Shown here one piece after another: positions 8,672 through 16,756 of a stretch of 64,000 nt of DNA; positions within the stretch are counted from its first letter, which is position 1; every line of letters begins with the position of its first letter. The DNA is taken from NCBI GenBank assembly GCA_016185755.1, contig JACPMX010000014.1:53868-117867 (forward strand), written 5' to 3'. Both the position numbers and the translations under genes were made by a program. Origin of the DNA: Candidatus Woesearchaeota archaeon (GTDB lineage Archaea > Nanobdellota > Nanobdellia > Woesearchaeales > GW2011-AR4). The notes beneath the pieces were generated by a model. That model was not told the origin of the DNA, searched no databases, and saw only the letters and a list, made by a program, of their open reading frames with translations.

Positions 8672-9124
8672 ATGCCAGAGCTAAAGATTCTGAACAGCAG
8701 GGAAATCAAGGAACTGCATTCCGTGATTGAAAAGCAGTGGGATGCCAAGATAAAGCTGGACTATGGGTTTCTTCAGAACAGCAAGGGCAGGATTTTCATG
8801 GTAAACAGGGGAATTTCAGAAATTGACATGTCAAAGCTGCGCATCAACTCGGTCGGAATGTACTTCTGCGAGCACGACAAAATCGGCATAAGGCTGAGCA
8901 TAGAAGGCTCGCAAATTGTCGGTACTTGTGCAAAGAAAAACATTATAGAAATTGATGATGGGCAGGCAAGAAAATGGTTCAAAGGCGAAGATTTGGAGCT
9001 AGAATGCAAAGATTGCACAGGATTTGTTATTCTAAAAAATAAAAGCGATTTTCTCGGCACGGGGAAATACAAAGAAGGGAAGATACTGAACTATGTGGGG
9101 AAGACGAGAAGGATTAATGCCTAA
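8672..9124 (+). CDS. PUA-like domain protein (NOL1/NOP2-associated type)
   Basis: A 150-aa protein. The C-terminal half has the pattern of a PUA-type RNA-binding module (VGMYFCEHDKIGIRLSIEGSQI, then an Asp/Gly-rich turn and a final YVGKTRRI strand). It resembles the small archaeal proteins annotated as NOL1/NOP2/sun-associated, which are predicted to take part in rRNA modification or ribosome biogenesis. No methyltransferase domain is present. It is a single gene with its own TATA box (8634-8648). The family assignment comes from general resemblance and is moderate. Confidence 0.6.
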   Translation: MPELKILNSREIKELHSVIEKQWDAKIKLDYGFLQNSKGRIFMVNRGISEIDMSKLRINSVGMYFCEHDKIGIRLSIEGSQIVGTCAKKNIIEIDDGQARKWFKGEDLELECKDCTGFVILKNKSDFLGTGKYKEGKILNYVGKTRRINA

Positions 9125-9131
9125 GAATTAC

Positions 9132-9437
9132 TCATTCGAGTGCAGCTGTGATTAAGCTTATTGGACCCTTTTTTTCTTGAACTATTCTAGGAATATCCGT
9201 ACTTTGTGGAACTGCGCCTTGGTTTTCTATCTGAAACAATAGTGATGCAATCTGCGCTTCTGTTATAGGTTTTTGAGGCTCAGCCCTTTGTATGCCTCTT
9301 ATAGCAGGTTCATGGTTAGCCTTATGATATGCCCATCCAATACTTCCGTCTTTTGATCTATATATCTCAGCAGGCCCATAATCTACTATAGGAACCCACA
9401 CACCTTGTGGTCTTGATTTTACTTCAGACTCTTCCAT
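9132..9437 (-). CDS. Hypothetical protein, 101 aa
   Basis: I do not recognise this family. The protein is soluble, with a central aromatic segment (GWAYHKANHEPAIRG) and no Cys pairs, signal or membrane segment. The TATA sequence aatttaaatatt sits about 25 nt upstream of the ATG (9460-9472), which supports a real, leaderless gene. It is convergent with the PUA gene (7 nt apart) and follows the 460-aa gene in the same direction after 58 nt, so the two could be functionally linked. Confidence 0.5.
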   Translation of the reverse strand: MEESEVKSRPQGVWVPIVDYGPAEIYRSKDGSIGWAYHKANHEPAIRGIQRAEPQKPITEAQIASLLFQIENQGAVPQSTDIPRIVQEKKGPISLITAALE

Positions 9438-9495
9438 ATTAAATAAAAAATCATCCTAATATTTAAATTTTTCTTATTTTATTACTGTTTAGTAC

Positions 9496-10878
9496 TTATA
9501 AATGCAGCCCCTTACCTGCGCTTACTATTCGGTTGTGCCAGGCTTTAAGTAAACCAGGCTGTCTTATCTCCTCCATTCGTGCTTCCAAATCTCCCATTTT
9601 TTCCCGCATTATGCCGAATTTTTCAAGGTCTCTTCCCAAGGCTGTTTCTTTTTTCTTTCTACTTTTTAATTCGCCTACACGGGTTTCAATCATGTCTACA
9701 AGGTTCCTGTGCAGATATTCAACAGCTATTGCCAGCTTTCCATAAGTTTCATCTTGCCCCCTTAATGCCAAAGCCAAATCTATACCCTGCCCGATTTTTT
9801 CTCTTGCCTTTCTGTATATGCTTATTGCATGCGGCGGCTCAAGATCCATATTTGTTACAGTATCCGTGGTTTCTGCAATTGACTCTATAAAAGGTGCAAG
9901 GAAATCTATGCCAGAGCCATTAGCGCCATTTACAGGGGCACTGCGTTTGACGGATTCTGCTACTCTCCTGACAAAATCACGATAAAGTGTATTTTTGAGG
10001 GTAAGCCTGTACTCATTATCACCGGGCAATAAAAGGGTCCTGTCCACTTCGCCATAATCTTTATCTTTTATTACTGAAATTATATTGCCGTATTGATCTA
10101 CAATACTGGTGGATAATTGTTCTGCTCTTAGTCTTTCTTTGGATTTTTCTTTAACACTGCTTATCAGCCCTTCTAATACATCAATTAGCCTTTTTTTCTC
10201 TGCAAGAGGCATATAACTTTCATCGTTAATTCCTTCAACGTATGATTTGAAGTGCCCTAATGCCTGATGAACTCTTGTATACTCATGAGCAACTGATCTG
10301 TCACTGATTATTACTCTGGAGCCTAGTCTCACAGCAGCGCCAAAAATAGTTTCATGCTTCATCTCGTCTGCTTTTACAGCTTCTTCCAAGCCATCAAGCA
10401 GCAATGCATTTTTATTGGTTAGAAGATCAGCGTCATTTCCCGTATCATTCCCAAGAAGATAGCTTATGACATCATTTACAATCAAAGCTCCCATGAGGCT
10501 TTGTCCAAATTCCTCACCTAAATCATGAACTAATACCCCTCTGACTTCCCTAGGTGTCAAAATATATCTTGATGGTATCTTGCTTTCTTTAGTATCAGCA
10601 AACCTGTATAATGGCCTGAATGAAGCGTCAAAAGAATGCCTTTGTATAGCTTTCCTATCTCTCCTCTTATAATCAGGTGTGCTCGGGCTACGCCTGTGCT
10701 CAATAGCCCACAATAATGCATGCATTAAATAATAAGCTCGAACATTATCCTCTCCTAACACCATTGCTATTTTACTGGGCTGAGGAATTTTCCTATCCAA
10801 AATAGTGTTTGATACTTCTATGCCAATCCTTTGAATTTCAGGGTAATTAGCCGGTAATACTGGATTATAACTTTTCAT
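9496..10878 (-). CDS. Hypothetical protein, possible HD-domain hydrolase
   Basis: 460 aa, mainly alpha-helical. A His in YLMHALLWAIEH (His53) and a later VLVHDLGEE (His118-Asp119, Glu122) resemble the H...HD core of HD-superfamily phosphohydrolases, including the hydrolase domain of Rel/Spo proteins. The spacing is longer than usual and I cannot place the final Asp with certainty. The C-terminal third is Lys/Arg/Glu-rich and probably a coiled coil. It has no signal or membrane segment. The HD suggestion is an inference from motif shape only. Confidence 0.45.
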   Translation of the reverse strand: MKSYNPVLPANYPEIQRIGIEVSNTILDRKIPQPSKIAMVLGEDNVRAYYLMHALLWAIEHRRSPSTPDYKRRDRKAIQRHSFDASFRPLYRFADTKESKIPSRYILTPREVRGVLVHDLGEEFGQSLMGALIVNDVISYLLGNDTGNDADLLTNKNALLLDGLEEAVKADEMKHETIFGAAVRLGSRVIISDRSVAHEYTRVHQALGHFKSYVEGINDESYMPLAEKKRLIDVLEGLISSVKEKSKERLRAEQLSTSIVDQYGNIISVIKDKDYGEVDRTLLLPGDNEYRLTLKNTLYRDFVRRVAESVKRSAPVNGANGSGIDFLAPFIESIAETTDTVTNMDLEPPHAISIYRKAREKIGQGIDLALALRGQDETYGKLAIAVEYLHRNLVDMIETRVGELKSRKKKETALGRDLEKFGIMREKMGDLEARMEEIRQPGLLKAWHNRIVSAGKGLHL

Positions 10879-11045
10879 TTTTTTCCATTTTATGTCTATT
10901 CATTCTTACCTCTATTCTCCTCTTTTCTTTCCAAGAATCTATTAAATTCCCCTTTGAGCCGTAAGGCTTTAGCAATTTAAAAATCTATCTGTTCAATGCC
11001 AGCTTGTAAAGAAGTTTATGCATATACTCTCCATTTTCGCCGCTA

Positions 11046-11459
11046 TTAAACCTCATTTTCAATAATTACACTTATTTTATTCCCCTTTTCCTTCAAATAA
11101 CCAATTAAAGCCCTGTTTAGCCCAAAAGCAGCCTTGTTTGCGCTTATTGCGAATGTCCTTTTCGAAATGAAATTCGTCTTTCTGATTACGAATTCTGCAT
11201 CATCCTCAAAATCAGGGTTGATTTCAGCAAATATTTTCTCTTTGATATTTTTGTTATCCTGCGCTTCAATCGTTATTGAAACCTTTTTGCTTTTTGAATT
11301 CCTGATAAGCTCCTTTATTTTGCCCAGCTCAAAGTCAGCCTTGACTCCGATAATGCAGTCCCCTTTCAGGCTGGCTTCATCATCTTTTGTAAATTCCAGC
11401 GTAGTCTTGTGGGTGCCAAGAATATTGGGATGCCCATAGGCATGGAATTCATAAATCAT
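11046..11459 (-). CDS. DUF371 family protein
   Basis: A 137-aa conserved archaeal protein of unknown function. DUF371 hallmarks are visible: the N-terminal YGHPNILGTHKTTLEFT, the GDCIIGVKADFEL motif and, near the C-terminus, RTFAISANKAAFGLNR. The family is soluble and widespread in archaea. The stop of the upstream small gene (11467) is only 7 nt before this ATG, so the two form an operon read from the promoter at about 11710. Confidence 0.85.
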   Translation of the reverse strand: MIYEFHAYGHPNILGTHKTTLEFTKDDEASLKGDCIIGVKADFELGKIKELIRNSKSKKVSITIEAQDNKNIKEKIFAEINPDFEDDAEFVIRKTNFISKRTFAISANKAAFGLNRALIGYLKEKGNKISVIIENEV

Positions 11460-11466
11460 CTTAGAA

Positions 11467-11679
11467 CTATCTCAAGGCATCCTCAATGGGCTTTTTGGGT
11501 TTTGCCTGGGATTGCTTCTGCAGGTCAACCCCCAGCTCCTGCAGGCTTTTTATGTGCATCTGCATCAGCTGCTCCACTATGGACAGTATCTTCATCATCT
11601 CTTCCCTTTCCTTTGCAAGCGTGGTCAATGCCCCCTTGTGAAAGCCTATCTGCTCGTCCTTGTTCTGCTCTTTTGCCAT
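11467..11679 (-). CDS. Small helical hypothetical protein
   Basis: The track starts this ORF at 11721, but cccttaaatac, a good archaeal TATA box, covers 11709-11719. The ATG at 11679 (MAKEQNK) lies about 30 nt downstream of it, so I use that start, giving 70 aa. The protein is predicted to be a helical hairpin (HKGALTTLAKEREEMMKIL and VEQLMQMH segments), without motifs that give a function. It is followed closely by DUF371, so the pair is probably co-transcribed. Similar small helical proteins occur in DPANN genomes, to my recollection. Confidence 0.6.
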   Translation of the reverse strand: MAKEQNKDEQIGFHKGALTTLAKEREEMMKILSIVEQLMQMHIKSLQELGVDLQKQSQAKPKKPIEDALR

Positions 11680-11732
11680 TAAGGGGAAAAAGTCAAGTTT
11701 GTATTTAAGGGTTTCTGTCAAAGCCTTTTATC

Positions 11733-11895
11733 GGCTCTGTCCCGAATCTCGCCAAGGCTCGGTTTTGCCATCGGTTCGCATGCAAAAAATATTGTCTTTA
11801 AGGCAAAAATTCCCATTGCAATTTCCTTTTTGCTGGATATTCCAGCTTTAGGATGCTCACATTTTGATGGCAAAACTGACTTTCGGGACAGAGCC
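11733..11895. mobile_element. MITE-like element, 163 bp, with 14-bp inverted repeats and 9-bp target duplication
   Basis: The ends are perfect 14-bp inverted repeats: ggctctgtcccgaa (11733-11746) and ttcgggacagagcc (11882-11895). Immediately outside is the direct repeat ccttttatc (11724-11732 and 11896-11904), a 9-bp target-site duplication. An inner inverted repeat gttttgccat/atggcaaaac (11762-11771 and 11867-11876) and a hairpin gctgga-tat-tccagc (11832-11846) make it highly foldable. It has no ORF, so it is a non-autonomous element that needs a transposase in trans. It sits between two divergent genes. Confidence 0.85.
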
Positions 11896-11939
11896 CCTTT
11901 TATCTAAACCTTTTTAAAAAAGGCAGATATTCAAAAATC

Positions 11940-12845
11940 ATGACGCAAATTTTGGAGATTGTAAAGGAAGGCAGGCTCATCCCGGAAGAATTATGGATGA
12001 AATTTGTGAGCGGCATTGAAAACAGCTTTGACAGCCTTGAAACCAACAATGAAAGGGCAAAGAGAGAGCTCGCAGAAGCAATAATCCAGGCCGTCAGGAA
12101 AAGGATTGTTCCCAAAGCAGGAATCCTTTTTTCAGGAGGCGTCGACAGCTCGCTCATAGCATTTGTCCTTAAAAAGCTTAATTGCAGCTTCACATGCTAT
12201 ACCGTTGGAATTGAAGGCTCTGACGACATTGAATGGGCAAAGAAAGTGGCAAACGAATACGGCTTCAACTTTAAATACAGGATTTTGAGCATGGACGAGC
12301 TGGAAATAATCCTTAAAGATACTATAAAAATTCTGGACGATGCTGACATTGTAAAGGCAAGCGTCGGCTCTGTCCTTTATGCAGGCGGCAAGCTTGCGCT
12401 TGCAGACGGCAACAGCACATTATTCGGCGGCCTCGGAAGCGAGGAGATATTTGCAGGCTACAAGAGGCATGAAGAATCCCTGAAAGAAAATGACTTTGAG
12501 GCATTGCACAAGGAATGCTGGAATGGCCTGAAAGGAATGTGGAAAAGGGACCTGGCAAGAGATTTTGCAATCGCAAAAAACCTCGGGCTTGACTTAAGGG
12601 CACCTTTTCTTGACAAAGAACTGATTAAAGCTGCCATGAATGTGCATCCAATGTACAAGATTGATAAAGTTAATAAAAAAATAATACTGAGGGAGGCTGC
12701 CGAATTCATAGGCCTGAAAAAAGAGTTTGCATGGCGCAAGAAGCAGGCAGCGCAATACGGCTCAAACTTCGTCAACGGCATTGAAAAACTGGCAAAAAGA
12801 AAAGGATTCAGGCTCAAGAAGGATTACCTGCAGAGCCTGTTATAA
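11940..12845 (+). CDS. Asparagine synthase-like PP-loop protein without glutaminase domain
   Basis: A 301-aa protein. The ATP-pyrophosphatase P-loop SGGVDSS is at about residues 63-69, and the asparagine-synthetase C-domain features follow (FGGLGSEEIFAGYKRH, then LRAPFLDKEL). The N-terminal class-II glutaminase domain of AsnB is absent, so it cannot release ammonia from glutamine itself. It would need free ammonia, a partner amidotransferase or another acceptor chemistry. A TATA-like tttttaaaaaa lies about 25 nt upstream of the ATG, just to the right of the MITE. The fold is certain; the reaction is not. Confidence 0.8.
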   Translation: MTQILEIVKEGRLIPEELWMKFVSGIENSFDSLETNNERAKRELAEAIIQAVRKRIVPKAGILFSGGVDSSLIAFVLKKLNCSFTCYTVGIEGSDDIEWAKKVANEYGFNFKYRILSMDELEIILKDTIKILDDADIVKASVGSVLYAGGKLALADGNSTLFGGLGSEEIFAGYKRHEESLKENDFEALHKECWNGLKGMWKRDLARDFAIAKNLGLDLRAPFLDKELIKAAMNVHPMYKIDKVNKKIILREAAEFIGLKKEFAWRKKQAAQYGSNFVNGIEKLAKRKGFRLKKDYLQSLL

Positions 12846-12848
12846 AAT

Positions 12849-15800
12849 TTATTTTAGCTTATTGTACAGGTCCATCAAGTCCCCGTAAATCTCTTTTTTC
12901 TCCTTGTAGTCCAGTTTGACGTAAATGCCTCTTACCTCAATGTACAGCTTCTTTGCCTTTGCCGCATCGTTCTTTGCAGCGGCATCTTTAGCATCATCCA
13001 GCATTTTGTGGCATTTCTCAAATGCTTTGCTGCCAATGGCCTTTTTTCCAGCTTTTGCGCCTTCTTTCTTCAACTTTTCAGTAACGGGCATTCTATGGGC
13101 TGGCTTTTCCTTGATTTCCGTTTCTCTTTTCTCTTTTCTTGCAAATAACTTTCCAAAAATGCCTTTTTTCTCTTTTTCCGGCTCCCCCGCAGAAAGCTTT
13201 CCTAAACTCGGACCTTTTTCTTTTATGCTCCTGCCTTCTTCTATCTTCTTGAACAGGTCAAGGCTTTTTATTGCCTCCTCAAGCTCCTCAGCCTCGTTTT
13301 TGGGCTTTGATTTTTTTATTTGTTCAGGTGCCTCTTCTGCCGCTTCTTCCATTTTTTTCTTTTTTTTGCCGAATAGCCTTGCAAATACCCCGGGCTTTTC
13401 TTCTTCGGGCTCAGCAGCTTTTTCTTCAATATTCTTTTCTTCCTGAAATCCGGTTTTCGGCTCTTTATTGAAAAGTCCAAGCCAGCCTTTTTCAGCAATA
13501 CCCTCCTGCCCCCTTATCTTCTGCTTTCCCGGTTTTTTTTGCCCTTCTCCCGGTGCAGCCTGCTTTCCAGCCTCTTTTTGCTTTTTCTTTTCATCTTGCG
13601 ACTTTAGTTTTTCTTCAAGGGCCTTTCGCTTCTGCTCTTCTTTTGCAGCCCTTTCCTCTTCTTTCTTTTTTCTCTCGTCCTCGATTCTTTTTGACTTTTC
13701 CTCAAGCTCTTTTTCCTTTCTTGCGGCTTCCTCTTCCCTTCTTTTTTCGGCTTCAAGCCTTGCCCTTTCCCTTTCTTTCTCTCGCCTGGCCTTTTCAGCA
13801 TTCTCCCTGTATCCTGTTACCAGCCTTTTCAAAAAGCCGGTGTTAAAGCCGGACAATTCCGATTTTAACTTTGACAATTCCGCGCTTAATGACTCCCTTT
13901 CCTTTGCGCTTGTTTCCAGCCTTGCCAGCAATGACCGTAACTCATTTTCCTTGCTTTCAATATCCCTTGGAATATTTTTCTTTTCAAGAAGTATCTTCTG
14001 CTTCCGGCTTTCAAGCTGGGAAATGGCCTGCTTCAGCTCGACTTGCTTTTTGCCCAATTCCTCAACGGATTTTTTGTAGCTTTCATCTATTGCCTTGTTT
14101 TCTTCTGACCCTGTGCCGTATTTTTTTATTTCCTCTTCAACATTTTGCTCCTCTAGCTTCATCTTGGCCTTGATTTCAAGCCGCTTCCATTTTTCAGTTG
14201 ATTTTCTCTTTTGCGGGCTTAATTTGGACAGCTCATTTTCCAGTTCCTTTACCAAGGCGTTTTGCTTTTCTGCAAGGCTTGCCCTTATTTCTTTTATTTT
14301 GGCGTCCCTTTCAGCCTTCTGGCTCTCGCGCTTTTTTGCGAGCTCATTCAGCTGGTTTTGGTATTTCTCAAAAATGGAATTCTTCTGCATGCTCAGCTCT
14401 TCATTGTGCCTTGCTTTTTCAAGAATCTCATGGTCCAGTCCTTTTATTCTTGCTTCAATATCATTATCGGCGCTTGTAAGGCTTCTTTTTTCCTGCTCTG
14501 CCTTTTTCAGCTCATCCATAAGCTGCTCAGAGGCCTCTTTGTTTTTCCTGAGCTTTTCCTCTATCTGCTTTATTGCTTCAAGCTTCTGCGCCTTTAGCTG
14601 CTCCTGCTCCTGCCTTTCAATCTCCTTCTGCCTTTTTTCCTGCTCTGCCTCTCTATTTTTTTCCTCTTCAAGCCGCTTTTTCTCTTCCAAAGCTTTCTGC
14701 CTTTCAATCTCTTTCTGTTTTTTGAATTCTTCCTGTCTTCTTGCCTCTTCCAGTCTTTTCCTTTCGCTTTCAAGCTCTTCTCTCTTTTTTTCCTCTGCCT
14801 TTTTTCTTTCAGCTTCAATCTGCAGTTTTCTTTGCCTTTCCTCCTCCTGTTGCCTGCCCTTCTGCAGCCCTTCCATTCTTCTTGCTTCAAGCTCCTGCTG
14901 CCTCTTGTATTCCTGCTCTTCCCTAAGCTTTTGCTGCCTTGCCTTTTCGTTCAGGAGCTCTGCCTGCTTTTTTTCCTCTGGTGTTTTTAGAATGCCTATT
15001 TTATGCAGCAATCCTGCAAATCCATTTTTCCCCTTAGTTTCAATGGCCCCTTTCTGCTCTAAGGATTTCTGCCTCTCAAGCTGCTCTTTTCTTTTTTGTT
15101 CCGTCTCTTTTCTTTCTTCCTCAAGATGCTTCCTTCTCCCTTCCTGTTCGGCTCTTTGCTCAGCCTCGATTTCGAGCAGCTCCTGCTTTCTTTGAAGCTG
15201 CCCTTCCTCAGCCTTTCTCCTAAGCCTTCTTTGCTTCCAGGCTGCGATATTTCCCCTGAGCCTTGCAAAAAACCCCTCTCTTCCAGGCTCCTCTTTCTCC
15301 TTCCTCTTTTGCACGACAGAAGCGCCTGTGACCTTTTCATAAAGATAGGCCCCGATGAAGAAGTAAAAGTAGGCTGTTAAGGCAAACAGCAGGAGTATTG
15401 TTGTAAATGAGAGCCCCAGGCATAATATGCTGTTCTTGCAGAACTGCACGAAGCTTCCGTCCTGCTCGGGCCCGGTAACCTCAAACAAATAGCTTGCCGT
15501 CCCGATTGAATTTCCGAACCTTGACTTGGCTGCAAAAATATACGGCCCGGGCTTGAGATTTCTCGGGATGGAGATTGTCTTGAAGAATGAAGCCTGCGTC
15601 TTGGCCACAACTGTCTCGCTTTCCGTGATTATTGTGTTGCCGTTGATGTCCTTCACAAAATATTCCACATCAACATTTACCGATTCTATGCTTTCAAGGT
15701 TGAACAGCCTTACCTCGATCGTTGTATCAGTTCCCTGCTTTACTTTCCTCTCAAGCGCGACAGGGTTCAGGTTCATGTCAAACAGCACGTTCTTTGTCTC

Positions 15801-16367
15801 TATTTCGGCAACCATAGGTATATCCCTTGAGCCTTTTTCCGATCTGGCGATGAGCTTGCCGACATAAACCCCGGGCTGCTGCTCTATGTTGCTCGCCGGA
15901 ATTATGGATGAGAAATTCAGCTTGACTGTTTTTGTCTGGCCGGGCTTTATTGTAAAAGAGCTTGAGTCTATGCTTACAATGTCGGACAAACCCGACACCT
16001 CTATAGCTATGTTTGCCGGCTCGCTTCCGGTGTTCATCACTCTTATCTCCTTTTCTATGAACTCCGTGCTTCTTATCAAAACCTTCAGCAGTATCTGGTC
16101 AACTTCAAAGCCTGGGTCCTGCTGCCTTACCTTTCCGACAAGATATGACTTGTTCTGCAGCAAAAAAAGAGAGCCGCCTAAGATTAAAATAAGAATCAGC
16201 ATAAGTATTAAGAAAAATAACGGCTTTCGTATCCTGTGCCTTGGATGGTGGCCTGGATTAGTGCCAAGGTAGACGGACTTTACCCTCCCGTCATTGCTCC
16301 TGACATTCTCATAGTAATAAGGCCCGAGCTTTTTTCCGTGCTTGTGGATGTACCTCTTAAATGCCAA
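12849..16367 (-). CDS. Membrane-anchored protein with extracellular Ig-like domains and long coiled coil
   Basis: 1172 aa. A short basic N-terminus (KHGKKLGPYYYENVR) is followed by one membrane segment (about 48-70), two Ig/CARDB-like beta domains (about 90-300), a second membrane segment (about 312-345), and then some 700 residues of Lys/Glu/Arg/Gln-rich coiled coil. The C-terminal ~65 residues (KCHKMLDDAKDAAAKNDAAKAKKLY) look like a TPR-like helical hairpin. The topology puts the Ig part outside and the coiled coil in the cytoplasm, so it could link the surface to an internal filament or partner. The second Ig domain is similar to one in the next gene. Confidence 0.8.
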   Translation of the reverse strand: MAFKRYIHKHGKKLGPYYYENVRSNDGRVKSVYLGTNPGHHPRHRIRKPLFFLILMLILILILGGSLFLLQNKSYLVGKVRQQDPGFEVDQILLKVLIRSTEFIEKEIRVMNTGSEPANIAIEVSGLSDIVSIDSSSFTIKPGQTKTVKLNFSSIIPASNIEQQPGVYVGKLIARSEKGSRDIPMVAEIETKNVLFDMNLNPVALERKVKQGTDTTIEVRLFNLESIESVNVDVEYFVKDINGNTIITESETVVAKTQASFFKTISIPRNLKPGPYIFAAKSRFGNSIGTASYLFEVTGPEQDGSFVQFCKNSILCLGLSFTTILLLFALTAYFYFFIGAYLYEKVTGASVVQKRKEKEEPGREGFFARLRGNIAAWKQRRLRRKAEEGQLQRKQELLEIEAEQRAEQEGRRKHLEEERKETEQKRKEQLERQKSLEQKGAIETKGKNGFAGLLHKIGILKTPEEKKQAELLNEKARQQKLREEQEYKRQQELEARRMEGLQKGRQQEEERQRKLQIEAERKKAEEKKREELESERKRLEEARRQEEFKKQKEIERQKALEEKKRLEEEKNREAEQEKRQKEIERQEQEQLKAQKLEAIKQIEEKLRKNKEASEQLMDELKKAEQEKRSLTSADNDIEARIKGLDHEILEKARHNEELSMQKNSIFEKYQNQLNELAKKRESQKAERDAKIKEIRASLAEKQNALVKELENELSKLSPQKRKSTEKWKRLEIKAKMKLEEQNVEEEIKKYGTGSEENKAIDESYKKSVEELGKKQVELKQAISQLESRKQKILLEKKNIPRDIESKENELRSLLARLETSAKERESLSAELSKLKSELSGFNTGFLKRLVTGYRENAEKARREKERERARLEAEKRREEEAARKEKELEEKSKRIEDERKKKEEERAAKEEQKRKALEEKLKSQDEKKKQKEAGKQAAPGEGQKKPGKQKIRGQEGIAEKGWLGLFNKEPKTGFQEEKNIEEKAAEPEEEKPGVFARLFGKKKKKMEEAAEEAPEQIKKSKPKNEAEELEEAIKSLDLFKKIEEGRSIKEKGPSLGKLSAGEPEKEKKGIFGKLFARKEKRETEIKEKPAHRMPVTEKLKKEGAKAGKKAIGSKAFEKCHKMLDDAKDAAAKNDAAKAKKLYIEVRGIYVKLDYKEKKEIYGDLMDLYNKLK

Positions 16368-16756
16368 AACAGCTCACCCCCGAAGAGCAGTCAGAATACA
16401 TAAATCTAGGTAAAAAGCCGAAACCCAACAAAAATCACCTCTTTTTTATGTAGTGTAACAGTAATGTAAGAGTCAAGTCCAATATTTAAATATATTTCGG
16501 TATTTGCATCGTAATTAAAGAGCCAGAGCCTGAAGCAGCAATAAACATTCAATTAGCAGATAAAAGCCTAAAATAAGAGGCAATGCAAAGTCCATCTATA
16601 ATGGGTTCCCCCTGATAGCTGTTCCAGCAGCACCAACGGGCCACCTCAGGCCGCAATAATTTCAGAGGTCGTTAAAAATTTTTAAAAAGTTTATTTTTAA
16701 TTGTTGTAAGTTTTATTGGAATGTAGTTTATGTTACTTACTAAATAAAGAAATTAC
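16368..16756. other. 389-bp intergenic region between two surface-protein genes
   Basis: No ORF is supported here. The region is AT-rich and contains a TATA-like stretch (aatatttaaatatattt, about 16478-16494) that may serve the 1172-aa gene with a ~100-nt leader. A GC-richer patch (about 16610-16675, with gggccacctcaggcc) lies at the 3' side of the 402-aa gene and could be its terminator or a small RNA. I see no tRNA or repeat array. Confidence 0.4.

Noticed and set aside
14095-15195. 366-aa plus-strand ORF rich in Ser, Phe and Leu, with other long ORFs around it
   Set aside because: It is the reverse strand of the Lys/Glu-rich coiled coil of the 1172-aa gene; Ser/Phe/Leu bias is the usual antisense image of such repeats.
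3650-16675. Shared words ggccac...ttcagaggtcg near 3650-3690 and 16630-16670, as a possible small-RNA family
   Set aside because: The exact match is only 11 bp, the spacing differs (13 against 16 nt), and matches this short are expected by chance in 64 kb. No C/D or H/ACA boxes are convincing.
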